This document shows positions 29,501-37,851 of a DNA stretch of 64,000 bases, in pieces. How positions within the stretch are numbered: position 1 is the first letter of the stretch; every line of letters starts with the position of its first letter. The translations under genes and the position numbers were made by a program. A model generated the notes under the pieces. The model saw only the letters and a program-made list of their open reading frames with translations, made no database searches and was not told the origin of the DNA. Where the stretch lies: assembly GCF_030053345.1 (NCBI RefSeq), contig NZ_JASGBP010000001.1, forward strand, positions 1 to 64,000, written 5' to 3'. This stretch comes from Flavobacterium sedimenticola (GTDB taxonomy: Bacteria; Bacteroidota; Bacteroidia; Flavobacteriales; Flavobacteriaceae).

Positions 29501-30854
29501 GGGCTAATTTTCGCGCATTCTCTAATTTGGAATAATCGGTTCCTTCATCTACTACGTTGTTGAATCCGGCACTGGATGTTACAATATCTCTGATGTTGGA
29601 ATTCAACAAACCGCCACCGGTTATAATAAGTTCGGGGTCGTATAGGTTATTGTTGTTGTCGGCCGGAACATTGCCTTCATTATCGGGTGGTGTTTGCGTG
29701 GAGTTGTAGACGAAGAAGTTCGCAGGTTGCGGTGTGATGGCCACTAAGCGGTTGTCCGGAATTCCGTTGTATTGCGACTCTCCCAAATCTTGAATCGCTA
29801 CAATATTTCTAAGGTTATTGTTGGTCGTGCTAACACGATTTTGACGGTTGGTAACCCACACTTCTATTCGGGTAATTTGTACACGACTGTTGATATACGG
29901 ATAATTGCGCAGGGCAAAATCATACTTGTTTCTAAAATATTGTGATAAGAAGAAGTGTCGGTCAGCATCATAATCCAATCCGAAGATTTCAAAATCCTGA
30001 ATGGTTCCGCCACCTTGAGCAGTTACCGATTTGGTTTGTGATTTTTGTTCTGAGAAAACGCCGGTTACCGTAGTCTTTCCGAATTGCAACTGTGCTTTTA
30101 CCCCAAACAAACTCTGAGCACCTCGAATCAGCGAATTGGTAAGCGGCATACTTACGTTACCGACTTCAATTTTCTGAATAATATCGTCTTCTGTTGGTGT
30201 ATATTCGAGTTTGATTAAGTTTTGAAAAGCAAAAGTTGATTCGGTATCATAATTCGCATTCACATTTAATCGTGTCCCCACTTTACCCATCAAACTCATG
30301 CTGATTCGCTGGTCAAAATCGAAAGTAGTTTGTGCTCTGTTTCGGGGAGAAAAAGCCGGATTATCCTGTTTGGTATACCGAACACCTAAATCCATTTCAA
30401 CCGATCCCGTCGGTTTTACGTCGATAGTATTGCCGCCGAAAATGGTTTCAAAAAAACCGGAATTTACATAGTATCTCGGCAATAAGTCTTTTTTGTTGGC
30501 TTCACTACCGTCTTTCTTACCGTCAATAGCATCTGATTTTGTTTTAAAATAATCGCGCATCGACTCTCTCAGCACCAGCTCCTCATATTCTTTCGGTGTT
30601 AAAATGATGGGATAATTAATATTGAACCCTTCAAATGTACTGGTGTAAATATAACGATTGGTTGCCGGATCATAGGTATAGGCATTCACAATACTGTTCG
30701 GGTTATTAATTTCAACTCTTCCGGTGGCGTATCCGGTTGAATCTTGAGCCGTCGGATTTATCTGAGAAAAAACAGTAACACTCAACAACATCATAATCCC
30801 AAAAAGGATTTTTTTTAAGTTGTCAAATGATTTTGTCGCGTATAGTGTTTCCAA
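23547..30854 (-). CDS. sprA: SprA, type IX secretion translocon / gliding protein
   Basis: A 2435-aa giant outer-membrane protein, close to the roughly 2400 residues of known SprA proteins. SprA forms the very large barrel channel through which type IX cargo crosses the outer membrane. The signal peptide (to TVFSQ) is followed by many aromatic beta strands, SprA-typical segments such as VYVDDFEGSQTTIDMRS and GEVWFNELRIADMDNKGG, and a C-terminal strand ending TMRYNFGN. A Pro/Ala/Lys-rich linker is encoded near 24960-25075. The start is TTG at 30854, 3 nt after the ruvA stop and in the same frame, with no ATG that would keep the whole signal peptide. Confidence 0.95.
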   Translation of the reverse strand: METLYATKSFDNLKKILFGIMMLLSVTVFSQINPTAQDSTGYATGRVEINNPNSIVNAYTYDPATNRYIYTSTFEGFNINYPIILTPKEYEELVLRESMRDYFKTKSDAIDGKKDGSEANKKDLLPRYYVNSGFFETIFGGNTIDVKPTGSVEMDLGVRYTKQDNPAFSPRNRAQTTFDFDQRISMSLMGKVGTRLNVNANYDTESTFAFQNLIKLEYTPTEDDIIQKIEVGNVSMPLTNSLIRGAQSLFGVKAQLQFGKTTVTGVFSEQKSQTKSVTAQGGGTIQDFEIFGLDYDADRHFFLSQYFRNKYDFALRNYPYINSRVQITRIEVWVTNRQNRVSTTNNNLRNIVAIQDLGESQYNGIPDNRLVAITPQPANFFVYNSTQTPPDNEGNVPADNNNNLYDPELIITGGGLLNSNIRDIVTSSAGFNNVVDEGTDYSKLENARKLAPNEFTYHPQLGYVSLQQRLANDEVLAVAYQYTIGDDVYQVGEFGTDGVDATVVDNTDTSNQTVSSQSLILKMLKSNLTNVQKPVWNLMMKNIYQIPGAFQLEQEDFRMNIMYTDPSPLNYITPANSTSPLPTNVAETPLLKVFNVDRLNYNNDPQEGGDGFFDFMPGLTVDQQNGRIIFTTVEPFGKHLFDKLKTTDPAEDYYQDYFADIPSISSFNDNQEKYVFREMYRRTQAAALQDAAKNKFQLKGRFKSTGGDGIPIGAYNVPRGSVVVTAGGRVLQEGVDYSVNYQAGRVQILDPSLQASNTPIQVSVENNSTFGQQTRRFMGINVEHKFSDKLLVGGTFIKMTERPFTNKSNYGQESVNNSIFGFNVNYSTEVPFLTRLANKLPNVDTDVPSNFSLRGEVAFLKPDTPKADQFQGESTVYVDDFEGSQTTIDMRSALSWSLSSTPRWQAGVDYNDFGSTAVDLSYGFKRAKLNWYTIDPTLYVETPGDIGQDGISLNSTRRIFSRELFPNLEIAVGQTQVINTLDLTYYPNERGPYNYNPEALNPSGFVNPAENFGGIMRAINSTNFEQSNVEYIQFWVMDPYFDPANPTAEASSTNTGDIYFNLGEISEDILKDERKQYENGLPSNSSSQSLTNTTVWGKVPSSQSLIYAFDVDGANRDAQDVGLDGVNDDAERNLSGIGGYATYDDPAADNYQYFLSATGTSIFERYKNYNGLEGNSPVAVSNNNRGSTTIPDVEDINRDNTMNTVNAYYEYRVKMEPGSSPNMQVGQNFITDIRTTNGIELPNGNTGSARWYQFKIPVTQPENVVGSISDFRSIRFMRVFMTGFTQPITLRFGALDLVRGEWRRYENSFQPTDNDPDDDNTNFDVLAVNIQENAARVPIRYVTPPGVIREQQNMNNQIINQNEQSLSLRAGGQGLEVGDSRAVFKNVSVDMRQFNKLKMFLHAEALPTDTSPLLDNQMVAFIRFGNDFTNNYYQVEIPLKVTPFGATLADVIWPEENELNLAMNLLTKMKIRALQINTASLPGEGIYYPDDDGTLPDGDGDPLLRLGIKGNPNFGLVRTLMVGIKNNHTDRVRGEVWFNELRIADMDNKGGMAAVVNVDTNMADFANMSATGRMSTIGFGALEAGPNERSREDMQQYNIVTNFSLGKLLPKKWGINLPFNYAVGEETITPEYDPYQQDIRLEQLLDNTTDAAERDNIRNRAIDYTKRKSINFIGVKKERAPEQKQRIYDPENLTLSYSYNETEKHNYEIENYLDQQVITSVDYTYSFKPKTVEPFKKSKYFKKSSYWKMLSDFNFNYLPASISFSSNINRQYNRQQFRQVDVDGIALDPLFRRNYMFNYQYGFNYNITKSLKVNFTAATHNIVRSYLNEDNVPDNSYTLWTDFWNIGTPNQHNQQIVVNYELPLNKLPFLAFVKSTYSYTGDYSWQRASLAMASVEDVDGTVYNLGNTIQNAGSHRLNTAFNMELLYKYLGLGKKPATAPKPTAAPKPGEKITNTRNQPATNSNEFLNGLKGVLTSVKNVQINYTRNEGTMLPGFLPSLGFFGSAKPSFGFVFGAQDDIRYEAAKRGWLTTYPDFNQNYTQTITKTLEMTANVDLFPDFKIDLTANRTYSENYSEQYDVDEATGMYNPRSPYSFGNFSISTVLIGTSFSKSDENGSVTFDEFRANRIKIADRLAAEYYGGTIPRYGDPANPIPLPSDPNYAFYVANKDYPIGFGKNNQAVLIPAFMAAYTGTSADGVSLSAFRNLPIPNWNVKYSGLMRYKFFKDRFKRFSIQHAYRASYTINSFRSNFDYNPSGSNQDNGGIGNFYNKTIIGNINLVEQFNPLVRLDFEMKNSFKILAEMKKDRSLSMSFDNNLLTEVQGHEYILGLGYRFKDVIFSSKLADNPTGIIKSDLNVKVDFSYRNNKTIVRYLDYDNNQLGGGQNIWSAKLTADYSFSKNLTAIFFYDHSFSKPVISTSFPLTNIRTGFTMRYNFGN

Positions 30855-30857
30855 AAA

Positions 30858-31439
30858 TTACAAATTTTTTAATGCTTGTTTAATTATTATTTCTGTCGTA
30901 GCCTGTGGATTTTCTTTGATGATTTTATCCACTACTTTTTCCGCATTCTTTCTGACATAACCCAAAACTTCCAAAGCAGATAACGATTCTTCTCTGTTTA
31001 TATTGTGTTGAGATGCTGAAATTTCATCTAAGTCATAGATTTTTAACACTTTTTCTTTTAAATCCAAAATCACTCTCTGGGCCGTTTTCCCACCGATTCC
31101 TTTAATGGATTGTATCGTACCCACATCACCACTTCCAATCGCTTGTATGATTTGCTTCGGATCTAGCGAGGAAAGCATGGTGCGGGCAATACCGGCACCT
31201 ATCCCCGATACCGACAACAGCAATCTAAAAAGTTCTCTTTCTGACTTTTCCATAAAACCAAAAAGAGCATGGGCATCTTCTTTAATTTGAAGATGCGTAT
31301 ACAGTTTGACAAAATCGGAATTGGGGAGTAATGAAAATGTATGTAAAGATATATTAACATGATAACCCACACCATTACAGTCGATTACCACCTCTGTTGG
31401 TGTTTTTTCGACTAATTTTCCCTGAATATGTGCAATCAT
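30858..31439 (-). CDS. ruvA: Holliday junction branch migration protein RuvA
   Basis: A 193-aa DNA-binding subunit of the RuvAB branch-migration motor. The N-terminal OB fold (MIAHIQGKLVEKTPTEVVID, GVGYHVNIS), the two helix-hairpin-helix motifs (LLSVSGIGAGIA and IQSIKGIGGKTAQRVI), and the C-terminal domain III that contacts RuvB are all present. It is followed directly by sprA. The partner ruvB lies about 3.5 kb upstream, separated by maeB and queG. Confidence 0.96.
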   Translation of the reverse strand: MIAHIQGKLVEKTPTEVVIDCNGVGYHVNISLHTFSLLPNSDFVKLYTHLQIKEDAHALFGFMEKSERELFRLLLSVSGIGAGIARTMLSSLDPKQIIQAIGSGDVGTIQSIKGIGGKTAQRVILDLKEKVLKIYDLDEISASQHNINREESLSALEVLGYVRKNAEKVVDKIIKENPQATTEIIIKQALKNL

Positions 31440-31458
31440 TTTAATTAAAATCTTATTT

Positions 31459-31466
31459 CAAATATA
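31459..31466 (-). promoter_or_regulatory. Candidate -7 element before ruvA-sprA
   Basis: TATATTTG on the minus strand, an exact TAnnTTTG match 20 nt before the ruvA ATG. No well-spaced TTG is seen upstream. Confidence 0.4.
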
Positions 31467-31522
31467 ACAAAATTCTTAAACAGACGTTATCGAAGCGTTA
31501 ATATCTGAACAATATACCAAAT

Positions 31523-33814
31523 CTATTTTGTTGTGGCTTTTTTACGTTTCTCTTTTTCTTGTGCATCCACCACGGCCACGGCCACCATATTGACCATTTC
31601 TTCCACACTCGCCCCCAATTGGAAAATATGCACTGCTTTTTCCATTCCCAACATAATCGGACCTACCGAATCTACCTTGTACAATTCTTTTAAAAGTTTG
31701 TAGTTGATGTTCGCGGCTTCTAAATTAGGGAACACTAATGTGTTCACTTTCTTTCCTGCCAATTTAGAGAACGGAAACTTCTTTTCCAACATTTCCTGAT
31801 TCAATGCAAAATCGGTTTGGATTTCCCCATCCACAATCAAATCCGGATAATATTTATGCAAATAAGCCACTGCTTCTCTGACTTTTGTAGCACTTTCATA
31901 GGAAGAAGACCCAAAATTAGAAAAGGAAACCATCGCAATTACGGGTTCCATCCCAAACATACGAACCGTTTTGGCCGTCATCAAAGCAATTTTGGCCAAC
32001 TCATCGGCCGTCGGATTCGGGTTGATGGCGGTATCCGATAAAAACATAGGACCGCGGTTGGTCATCATCATATTAGTCGTGGCAATCAGGGTAATTCCCG
32101 GTGCTTTTCCTATTAATTGCATCAACGGTTTTACGGTCGACGGGTAACTTCTGGAATAACCCGACACCATGGCATCAGCATCCCCTTCATTGACCATCAT
32201 CGCGGCAAAATAATTGCGTTCGCGCATCCATTTTTGAGCGTCCAAGAGTGAAATTCCGCGACGTTGTCTCGATTTCCAATACGTGTCGGCGTATTGCATG
32301 CGACGTTGGTCTTCTTCTTTGGTTTTGGGATCAAAAATAGGCACATCGGCTTCAAAACCAAGTTCTTCTTTGAGTTCCAAAATCAGTTCTTTGTTACCCA
32401 ATAAAATTGGTTTAGCAATACCTTCTTCGTAAGCAATTTGAGCCGCTTTCAAAACATCTAAGTGATCGGCTTCGGCAAAAACAACTCGTTTCGGATCGGT
32501 TTTTGCCCTATTCGACAAGAGTCTAACCATTTTGTTATCAGAACCGAGACGCTCTAATAATTCTTCTTCATACTTGCTCCAATCGGTAATCGGATGTAAG
32601 GCAACACCCGAATTCATGGCGGCTTTGGCCACTGCCGGTGCCACCACGGCTATCAATCGAGGGTCAAAAGGTTTGGGAATGATGTAATCTTTACCAAAAT
32701 TCAATCGGGTTTCGCCATAGGCTATGTTTACTTGTTCAGGCACCGGTTCCTTAGCTAATTCGGCCAAAGCATGTACGGCCGCCATTTTCATTTCTTCATT
32801 AATTTTAGTGGCTCGTACATCGAGTGCCCCACGGAAAATATACGGAAATCCGAGTACATTGTTCACTTGGTTCGGATGATCGGAACGACCGGTAGCCATG
32901 ATAATATCTTTGCGTGTCGCCACAGCTAAGTCGTAATCTATCTCGGGTATCGGATTGGCCATAGCAAATACGATAGGGTTTTTGGCCATGGAAAGTAACA
33001 TTTCGGGCGTTAAAATATTTCCGGCTGAGAGTCCTAAGAACACATCGGCTCCTACCATGGCATCGGCCAACGTAGTACCTTGTTTCCCGTGGGTATATCT
33101 TCGTTGCAAATCGGACAAGTCGGTTCGCTCGGGAGACAACACGCCATCTTTATCAAACATCACAATGTTTTCGGGTTTTACCCCCAACAAGATGTACAAA
33201 TTGGCACATGCCAAGGCAGCTGATCCGGCTCCTGAAACCACAATTTTAACCTCGGTGGTTTTCTTTTTGGCTAACTCCAACGCATTCAATAACGCAGCCG
33301 AGGAAATAATAGCCGTACCGTGTTGGTCATCGTGCATCACCGGAATGTTGAGCTCTTCCACTAAACGGCGCTCAATTTCAAACGACTCCGGTGCTTTGAT
33401 ATCTTCCAGGTTGATTCCGCCGAAAGTAGGCGCAATGTTTTTAACGGTTTCGATAAACTTATCGACGTCTTTGGTATCGACTTCAATGTCAAACACATCG
33501 ATGTCGGCGAAGATTTTAAACAACAACGCTTTTCCTTCCATTACTGGTTTGGACGCTTCGGGACCAATATCGCCCAAGCCCAAAACCGCAGTACCATTGC
33601 TGATTACAGCTACCAAATTTCCTTTGGCGGTATATTTATAGACATTATTGACATCTTTGGCAATCTCCAAGCAAGGTTCGGCAACACCCGGTGAATAGGC
33701 TAAGGATAAGTCTCTTTGTGTGGCGTATTTTTTGGTAGGCACAATTTTAATCTTACCCGGGGTAGGCTTGGCATGATATAAAAGCGCTTCTCTTCGCTTG
33801 CTGTATTTATTCAT
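31523..33814 (-). CDS. maeB: NADP-dependent malic enzyme with phosphotransacetylase-like domain
   Basis: A 763-aa MaeB-type protein. Residues about 1-420 form the malic enzyme: RDLSLAYSPGVAEPC at the start, the metal/active-site IKAPESFEIERRL, and the dinucleotide fold VVSGAGSAALACANL. Residues about 430-755 form the phosphotransacetylase-like domain (VVFAEADHLDVLKAA, MVNEGDADAMVSGYSRSYP), which in MaeB proteins is regulatory rather than catalytic. It converts malate to pyruvate and CO2 and yields NADPH. A TACCTTTG box at 33847-33840 on the minus strand is a possible -7 element. Confidence 0.95.
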   Translation of the reverse strand: MNKYSKRREALLYHAKPTPGKIKIVPTKKYATQRDLSLAYSPGVAEPCLEIAKDVNNVYKYTAKGNLVAVISNGTAVLGLGDIGPEASKPVMEGKALLFKIFADIDVFDIEVDTKDVDKFIETVKNIAPTFGGINLEDIKAPESFEIERRLVEELNIPVMHDDQHGTAIISSAALLNALELAKKKTTEVKIVVSGAGSAALACANLYILLGVKPENIVMFDKDGVLSPERTDLSDLQRRYTHGKQGTTLADAMVGADVFLGLSAGNILTPEMLLSMAKNPIVFAMANPIPEIDYDLAVATRKDIIMATGRSDHPNQVNNVLGFPYIFRGALDVRATKINEEMKMAAVHALAELAKEPVPEQVNIAYGETRLNFGKDYIIPKPFDPRLIAVVAPAVAKAAMNSGVALHPITDWSKYEEELLERLGSDNKMVRLLSNRAKTDPKRVVFAEADHLDVLKAAQIAYEEGIAKPILLGNKELILELKEELGFEADVPIFDPKTKEEDQRRMQYADTYWKSRQRRGISLLDAQKWMRERNYFAAMMVNEGDADAMVSGYSRSYPSTVKPLMQLIGKAPGITLIATTNMMMTNRGPMFLSDTAINPNPTADELAKIALMTAKTVRMFGMEPVIAMVSFSNFGSSSYESATKVREAVAYLHKYYPDLIVDGEIQTDFALNQEMLEKKFPFSKLAGKKVNTLVFPNLEAANINYKLLKELYKVDSVGPIMLGMEKAVHIFQLGASVEEMVNMVAVAVVDAQEKEKRKKATTK

Positions 33815-33894
33815 TTCGGTTTGTTTTGTTCTGACTTACAAAGGTAGAAGACTAACGGAAATATCGAAACATTTGGCTACTCTTTTAGCACGGT

Positions 33895-34818
33895 TTACTT
33901 TAAAAAAGCAATATTTCGTTGTAATCCTCGGTATTGGGTTCGTTTTACGGCTGAATTCTTAAACACTTTTCGAAAGGTATCTTCGGTAATTTCGTCCCAG
34001 TCCTTTTTGGTCATGGAAAGTAAATCGGGATGCGGTTGCCATAAAGGTTCACGATGTGGCTTAGAAAAACGGTTCCACGGACACACATCCTGGCAAACAT
34101 CGCAGCCGAACATCCAATCGTCGAATTTCCCTTTCATATCATTGGGGATGTTTTCTTTGAGTTCGATGGTAAAATACGAAATACATTTGCTGCCATCAAC
34201 TACATAAGGGGCTACTATGGCTTGTGTGGGACAAGCGTCGAGGCAAGCCGTGCAAGTGCCGCAGTGGTCGGTTGTGGGATTGTCATATTCCAATTCTAAA
34301 TCGACTATCAGCTCAGCGATGAAATAAAAAGAGCCGACTTGTTGGGTTAACAGATTGCTGTTTTTTCCAATCCAACCCAGACCGCTTTTGGCTGCCCAGG
34401 CTTTGTCTAATACCGGAGCCGAATCGACAAAAGCGCGACCGCCTACTTCACCGATTTCGGTTTGGATGTAATGCAACAAGGCTCTGAGTTTTTCTTTGAT
34501 GACAAAATGGTAATCCTGACCGTAGGCGTATTTGGAAATTTTATAGCTCTCGGGGTTTTGCTGTTCCTCGGGATAATAATTGAGTAGTAATGAAATCACA
34601 CTTTTGGCGTCGTCTACCAATAAGGTTGGGTTTAAACGCTTGTCAAAATGATTTTCCATGTACTGCATTTGACCGTGGTATCCGTTTTGGAGCCAGCGTT
34701 CCAAGCGCGGCGCTTCTTCTTCGAGAAAACCGGCTTGGGAAATCCCGCAAGAGAGAAAACCGAGGCGTTGGGCTTCGGCTTTTATTAATTGCGCGTATTT
34801 TGATGTATTGGCATTCAT
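33895..34818 (-). CDS. queG: Epoxyqueuosine reductase QueG
   Basis: A 308-aa B12- and Fe-S-dependent enzyme for the last step of queuosine synthesis in tRNA. Two ferredoxin-type clusters are evident ([14 protein letters not shown] and [13 protein letters not shown]), as is the WIGKNSNLL segment near the cobalamin region. ATG at 34818 ([10 protein letters not shown]) is chosen. An upstream frame to 34911 is translated repeat sequence and an ATG two codons earlier (34824) is possible. The gene follows ruvB with a palindromic element between them. Confidence 0.93.
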   Translation of the reverse strand: MNANTSKYAQLIKAEAQRLGFLSCGISQAGFLEEEAPRLERWLQNGYHGQMQYMENHFDKRLNPTLLVDDAKSVISLLLNYYPEEQQNPESYKISKYAYGQDYHFVIKEKLRALLHYIQTEIGEVGGRAFVDSAPVLDKAWAAKSGLGWIGKNSNLLTQQVGSFYFIAELIVDLELEYDNPTTDHCGTCTACLDACPTQAIVAPYVVDGSKCISYFTIELKENIPNDMKGKFDDWMFGCDVCQDVCPWNRFSKPHREPLWQPHPDLLSMTKKDWDEITEDTFRKVFKNSAVKRTQYRGLQRNIAFLK

Positions 34819-34851
34819 TGGCATTAGGGATTGGAGCATTTGTTTTAAGCT

Positions 34852-34925
34852 CTTTTGGGCGGAGCCCAAAAAGCGAGTGCGGAAAGCCCGGCCTGAGCTT
34901 GTGTAGGGCACAAGCGAAGGAAATG
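34852..34925. repeat. Palindromic extragenic element between ruvB and queG
   Basis: Two hairpins lie in about 70 nt. TTTTGGGC (34853-34860) pairs with GCCCAAAA (34864-34871), and GCTTGTG (34897-34903) pairs with CACAAGC (34909-34915). Between them is a GCGGAAAGCCCGG stretch. The GC-rich composition differs from nearby spacers. It looks like an interspersed Flavobacterium repeat (from memory). Confidence 0.6.
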
Positions 34926-34927
34926 CC

Positions 34928-35950
34928 CTAGAACAATCCGCCTTGTATGTTGGTGTTGATTTTACCTAAATGCTTGTAGGCTTTCTCGGTGACTTCACGG
35001 CCTCGTGGCGTTCTGACGATGAACCCCTCTTGGATGAGGAACGGTTCGTAGACCTCCTCGATGGTTTCACCGCTTTCGGAAACTGCTGTGGCTAGCGTGG
35101 AAAGACCCACCGGACCGCCTTTGAACTTATCGATGATGGTGGATAAGATTTTGTTGTCCATTTCGTCTAACCCATGCGCATCGACGTGGAGTGCTTGGAG
35201 TGAAAAACGGGCAATTTCGATATCGATTTTGCCATTCCCTTTGATTTGGGCGAAATCACGGACACGACGTAACAACGCATTAGCGATACGCGGTGTCCCG
35301 CGGCTGCGACCGGCAATTTCGATGGCGGCTTCCATGGTAATCGGCATTTTGAGAATACCGGAACTGCGTTGTACGATAGTAGTGAGTAATTCGGTGTTGT
35401 AATATTGCAAACGACTTTGGATGCCGAAACGGGCGCGCATGGGCGCGGTGAGCAAACCGGAACGCGTAGTGGCGCCAACTAAAGTAAAAGGATTTAAGTT
35501 GATTTGAACACTGCGAGCATTTGGGCCGGACTCAATCATGATATCAATTTTGAAATCTTCCATAGCCGAATAGAGGTATTCCTCAACGACGGGACTGAGT
35601 CGGTGAATTTCATCGATAAACAACACATCGCGCTCCTCGAGATTGGTGAGTAATCCGGCTAAATCTCCCGGTTTATCTAAAACGGGACCGGACGTGATTT
35701 TGATGCCGACACCGAGTTCATTAGCTAAAATATTGGCTAAGGTTGTTTTTCCTAATCCCGGAGGACCATGAAAAAGGGTATGGTCGAGTGCTTCGCTGCG
35801 CAGGTTGGCTGCTTCTACAAAAACTTTTAGGTTTTCGAGTACCTGATCCTGACCGGTAAAATCGTCAAAACTGAGTGGTCTTAATCTTTTTTCAAGATCA
35901 AGTTCCTCGGGATTATAATTGAAATTGGTCGGATTTAGATTTTCGTTCAT
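34928..35950 (-). CDS. ruvB: Holliday junction DNA helicase RuvB
   Basis: A 340-aa AAA+ ATPase that drives branch migration with RuvA. Walker A (GPPGLGKTT), Walker B (LFIDEIHRL), sensor 1 (GATTRSG) and the arginine finger region (APMRARFG) are intact, followed by the RuvB C-terminal winged helix ending at RTPRGREVT. On the minus strand a TATATTTG box (35962-35955), with TTTG 16 nt further upstream, is a likely promoter just before the ATG. Confidence 0.97.
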   Translation of the reverse strand: MNENLNPTNFNYNPEELDLEKRLRPLSFDDFTGQDQVLENLKVFVEAANLRSEALDHTLFHGPPGLGKTTLANILANELGVGIKITSGPVLDKPGDLAGLLTNLEERDVLFIDEIHRLSPVVEEYLYSAMEDFKIDIMIESGPNARSVQINLNPFTLVGATTRSGLLTAPMRARFGIQSRLQYYNTELLTTIVQRSSGILKMPITMEAAIEIAGRSRGTPRIANALLRRVRDFAQIKGNGKIDIEIARFSLQALHVDAHGLDEMDNKILSTIIDKFKGGPVGLSTLATAVSESGETIEEVYEPFLIQEGFIVRTPRGREVTEKAYKHLGKINTNIQGGLF

Positions 35951-35954
35951 AGCA

Positions 35955-35982
35955 CAAATATAGGATAAAGTTTGATGCCAAA
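35955..35982 (-). promoter_or_regulatory. Candidate ruvB promoter
   Basis: Minus-strand TTTG (35982-35979), 16-nt spacer and TATATTTG (35962-35955). The spacer is slightly short, and the upstream box lies at the base of the ctaD terminator. Confidence 0.4.
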
Positions 35983-36012
35983 AAAAATGCCTTTCAGGTG
36001 AAAGGCATTTTT
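35979..36012 (-). terminator. Terminator of the act-cta operon
   Basis: An 11-bp stem (AAATGCCTTTC at 35985-35995 with 36000-36010), a 4-nt loop and a U-run on the minus strand, 18 nt after the ctaD stop. It is nearly symmetric and could work both ways. Confidence 0.88.
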
Positions 36013-36029
36013 TTATATGAGTTTGAGGA

Positions 36030-37829
36030 TTAGTGGTGTAATTGCTGTTCTCCTTCTTTCATCGGTACATTTTGAGGAACGAAATCTTCATCGTGACCCG
36101 GTTTACTGTAATCGTAAGGCCATCTGTGTACGTGAGGAATTTCGCCCGGCCAGTTGCCGTGGATGTGCTCGATTGGTGCGGTCCACTCCAAGGTATTGGA
36201 TTTCCAAGGATTTTGAACAGTACGTTTTCCGTAGAAGATACTGCTGAAGAAGTTGTAAATAAATACTAACTGGAAAACACCCCCAACTAAGGCAAACGTG
36301 GTAATAATTACGTTTACATTTTGTAAATCGTCAAATAACGGGAAGTTGGTATTGGTGTAATAACGACGTGGTAATCCGGCCATACCGATAAAGTGCATTG
36401 GGAAGAATACTCCATACGCACAAACAGCGGTAACCCAAAAGTGAACGTATCCTAAGTTTTTGTTTAACATTCTTCCGAACATTTTAGGGAACCAGTGGTA
36501 AATACCGGCAAACATACCGTATAAAGCAGAAATACCCATTACCAAGTGGAAGTGTGCTACTACGAAGTAGGTATCGTGCACGTTGATATCCAAAGTACTA
36601 TCCCCTAAGATGATTCCCGTTAAACCTCCGGTGATGAAGGTAGAAACCAATCCGATAGAGAACAACATCGCAGGGTTTAACTGCAAGTTCCCTTTCCATA
36701 GCGTGGTAATATAGTTGAATGCTTTTACGGCAGAAGGAATCGCAATCAATAAGGTAGTAAAGGTAAATACCGAACCTAAGAACGGATTCATCCCTGAAAT
36801 AAACATATGGTGACCCCAAACGATAGTAGATAAGAAAGCGATAGCAATAATCGACATAATCATCGCGCGGTAACCGAAGATAGGTTTACGAGAGTTGGTC
36901 GCAATTACCTCAGAAGTAATACCCAACGCCGGTAACAATACAATGTATACTTCCGGGTGACCCAGGAACCAGAATAAGTGTTCAAACAATACCGGAGAAC
37001 CTCCTTGGTAGTGTAATACTTCGCCTGCAATGTAAATATCCGATAAGAAGAACGAAGTTCCGAAGCTTCTGTCCATGATCAACATTAAGGCCGCAGACAA
37101 CAGTACCGGGAATGAGATAACCCCGATGATAGCTGTGATAAAGAAAGCCCATACAGTTAGCGGTAATCTTGTCATTGACATCCCTTTTGTTCTAAGGTTG
37201 ATTACGGTAACAATATAATTCAAGGATCCTAAAAGTGATGATGCAATAAAGATGGCCATAGATACTAACCATAATGTCATACCGGCTCCTGAACCCGACA
37301 TCGCTTGTGGTAAGGCACTCAAAGGCGGATAAATAGTCCAACCTGCTGATGCCGGTCCTGACTCAACAAATAATGAGATAACCATTACCACACTGGACAA
37401 GAAGAACAACCAATATGACACCATATTTAGAAATCCTGAAGCCATATCTCGGGCACCAATTTGCAACGGAATTAATAAGTTACTGAAAGTACCGCTCAAA
37501 CCGGCTGTTAGTACAAAGAATACCATGATAGTACCATGTATCGTAACGAGTGCTAAATACGTTTCATTATTCATCACACCACCCGGTGCCATTCTTTCGC
37601 CAAGGAAAAAACTGAAAACTTTAAAAGATTCTTCCGGCCAAGCCAATTGCATTCTGAATAGCATAGACATTCCAACACCAATGATTCCCATAATAATACC
37701 GGTAATAAGGTATTGCTTAGAGATCATCTTATGGTCAATACTAAAGATATATTTAGTAATGAACGTATCTTTATGGTGGTGTTCGTGTGCGTCGTGACCG
37801 TGATCGTGATTGTGAGCTACTGCTGACAT
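36030..37829 (-). CDS. ctaD: Cytochrome c oxidase subunit I (aa3-type, A1 class)
   Basis: A 599-aa subunit with about 12 transmembrane helices and a His-rich cytosolic N-terminus. Ligands are intact: haem a His in TIHGTIMV, CuB residues in GHPEVY and GHHMF, and the haem a/a3 His residues in [15 protein letters not shown]. The Glu in GHPEVY marks an A1-type proton channel. It reduces oxygen to water with proton pumping. It is the last gene of the act-cta operon, 22 nt after subunit II. Confidence 0.96.
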   Translation of the reverse strand: MSAVAHNHDHGHDAHEHHHKDTFITKYIFSIDHKMISKQYLITGIIMGIIGVGMSMLFRMQLAWPEESFKVFSFFLGERMAPGGVMNNETYLALVTIHGTIMVFFVLTAGLSGTFSNLLIPLQIGARDMASGFLNMVSYWLFFLSSVVMVISLFVESGPASAGWTIYPPLSALPQAMSGSGAGMTLWLVSMAIFIASSLLGSLNYIVTVINLRTKGMSMTRLPLTVWAFFITAIIGVISFPVLLSAALMLIMDRSFGTSFFLSDIYIAGEVLHYQGGSPVLFEHLFWFLGHPEVYIVLLPALGITSEVIATNSRKPIFGYRAMIMSIIAIAFLSTIVWGHHMFISGMNPFLGSVFTFTTLLIAIPSAVKAFNYITTLWKGNLQLNPAMLFSIGLVSTFITGGLTGIILGDSTLDINVHDTYFVVAHFHLVMGISALYGMFAGIYHWFPKMFGRMLNKNLGYVHFWVTAVCAYGVFFPMHFIGMAGLPRRYYTNTNFPLFDDLQNVNVIITTFALVGGVFQLVFIYNFFSSIFYGKRTVQNPWKSNTLEWTAPIEHIHGNWPGEIPHVHRWPYDYSKPGHDEDFVPQNVPMKEGEQQLHH

Positions 37830-37851
37830 ATAGATAAACTTTTAAATTTTA

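Noticed and set aside
23547-30854. sprA as a horizontally acquired or fused gene because of its size
   Set aside because: About 2400 residues is the normal SprA length and it sits beside ruvA, as I recall for other Flavobacteria.
32955-33641. 228-aa open frame opposite maeB
   Set aside because: Composition (Ser/Thr/Ala, no motif) and full overlap with a conserved enzyme mark it as a shadow.
34819-34911. N-terminal extension of QueG
   Set aside because: It reads through the palindromic repeat; the conserved protein begins near 34818.
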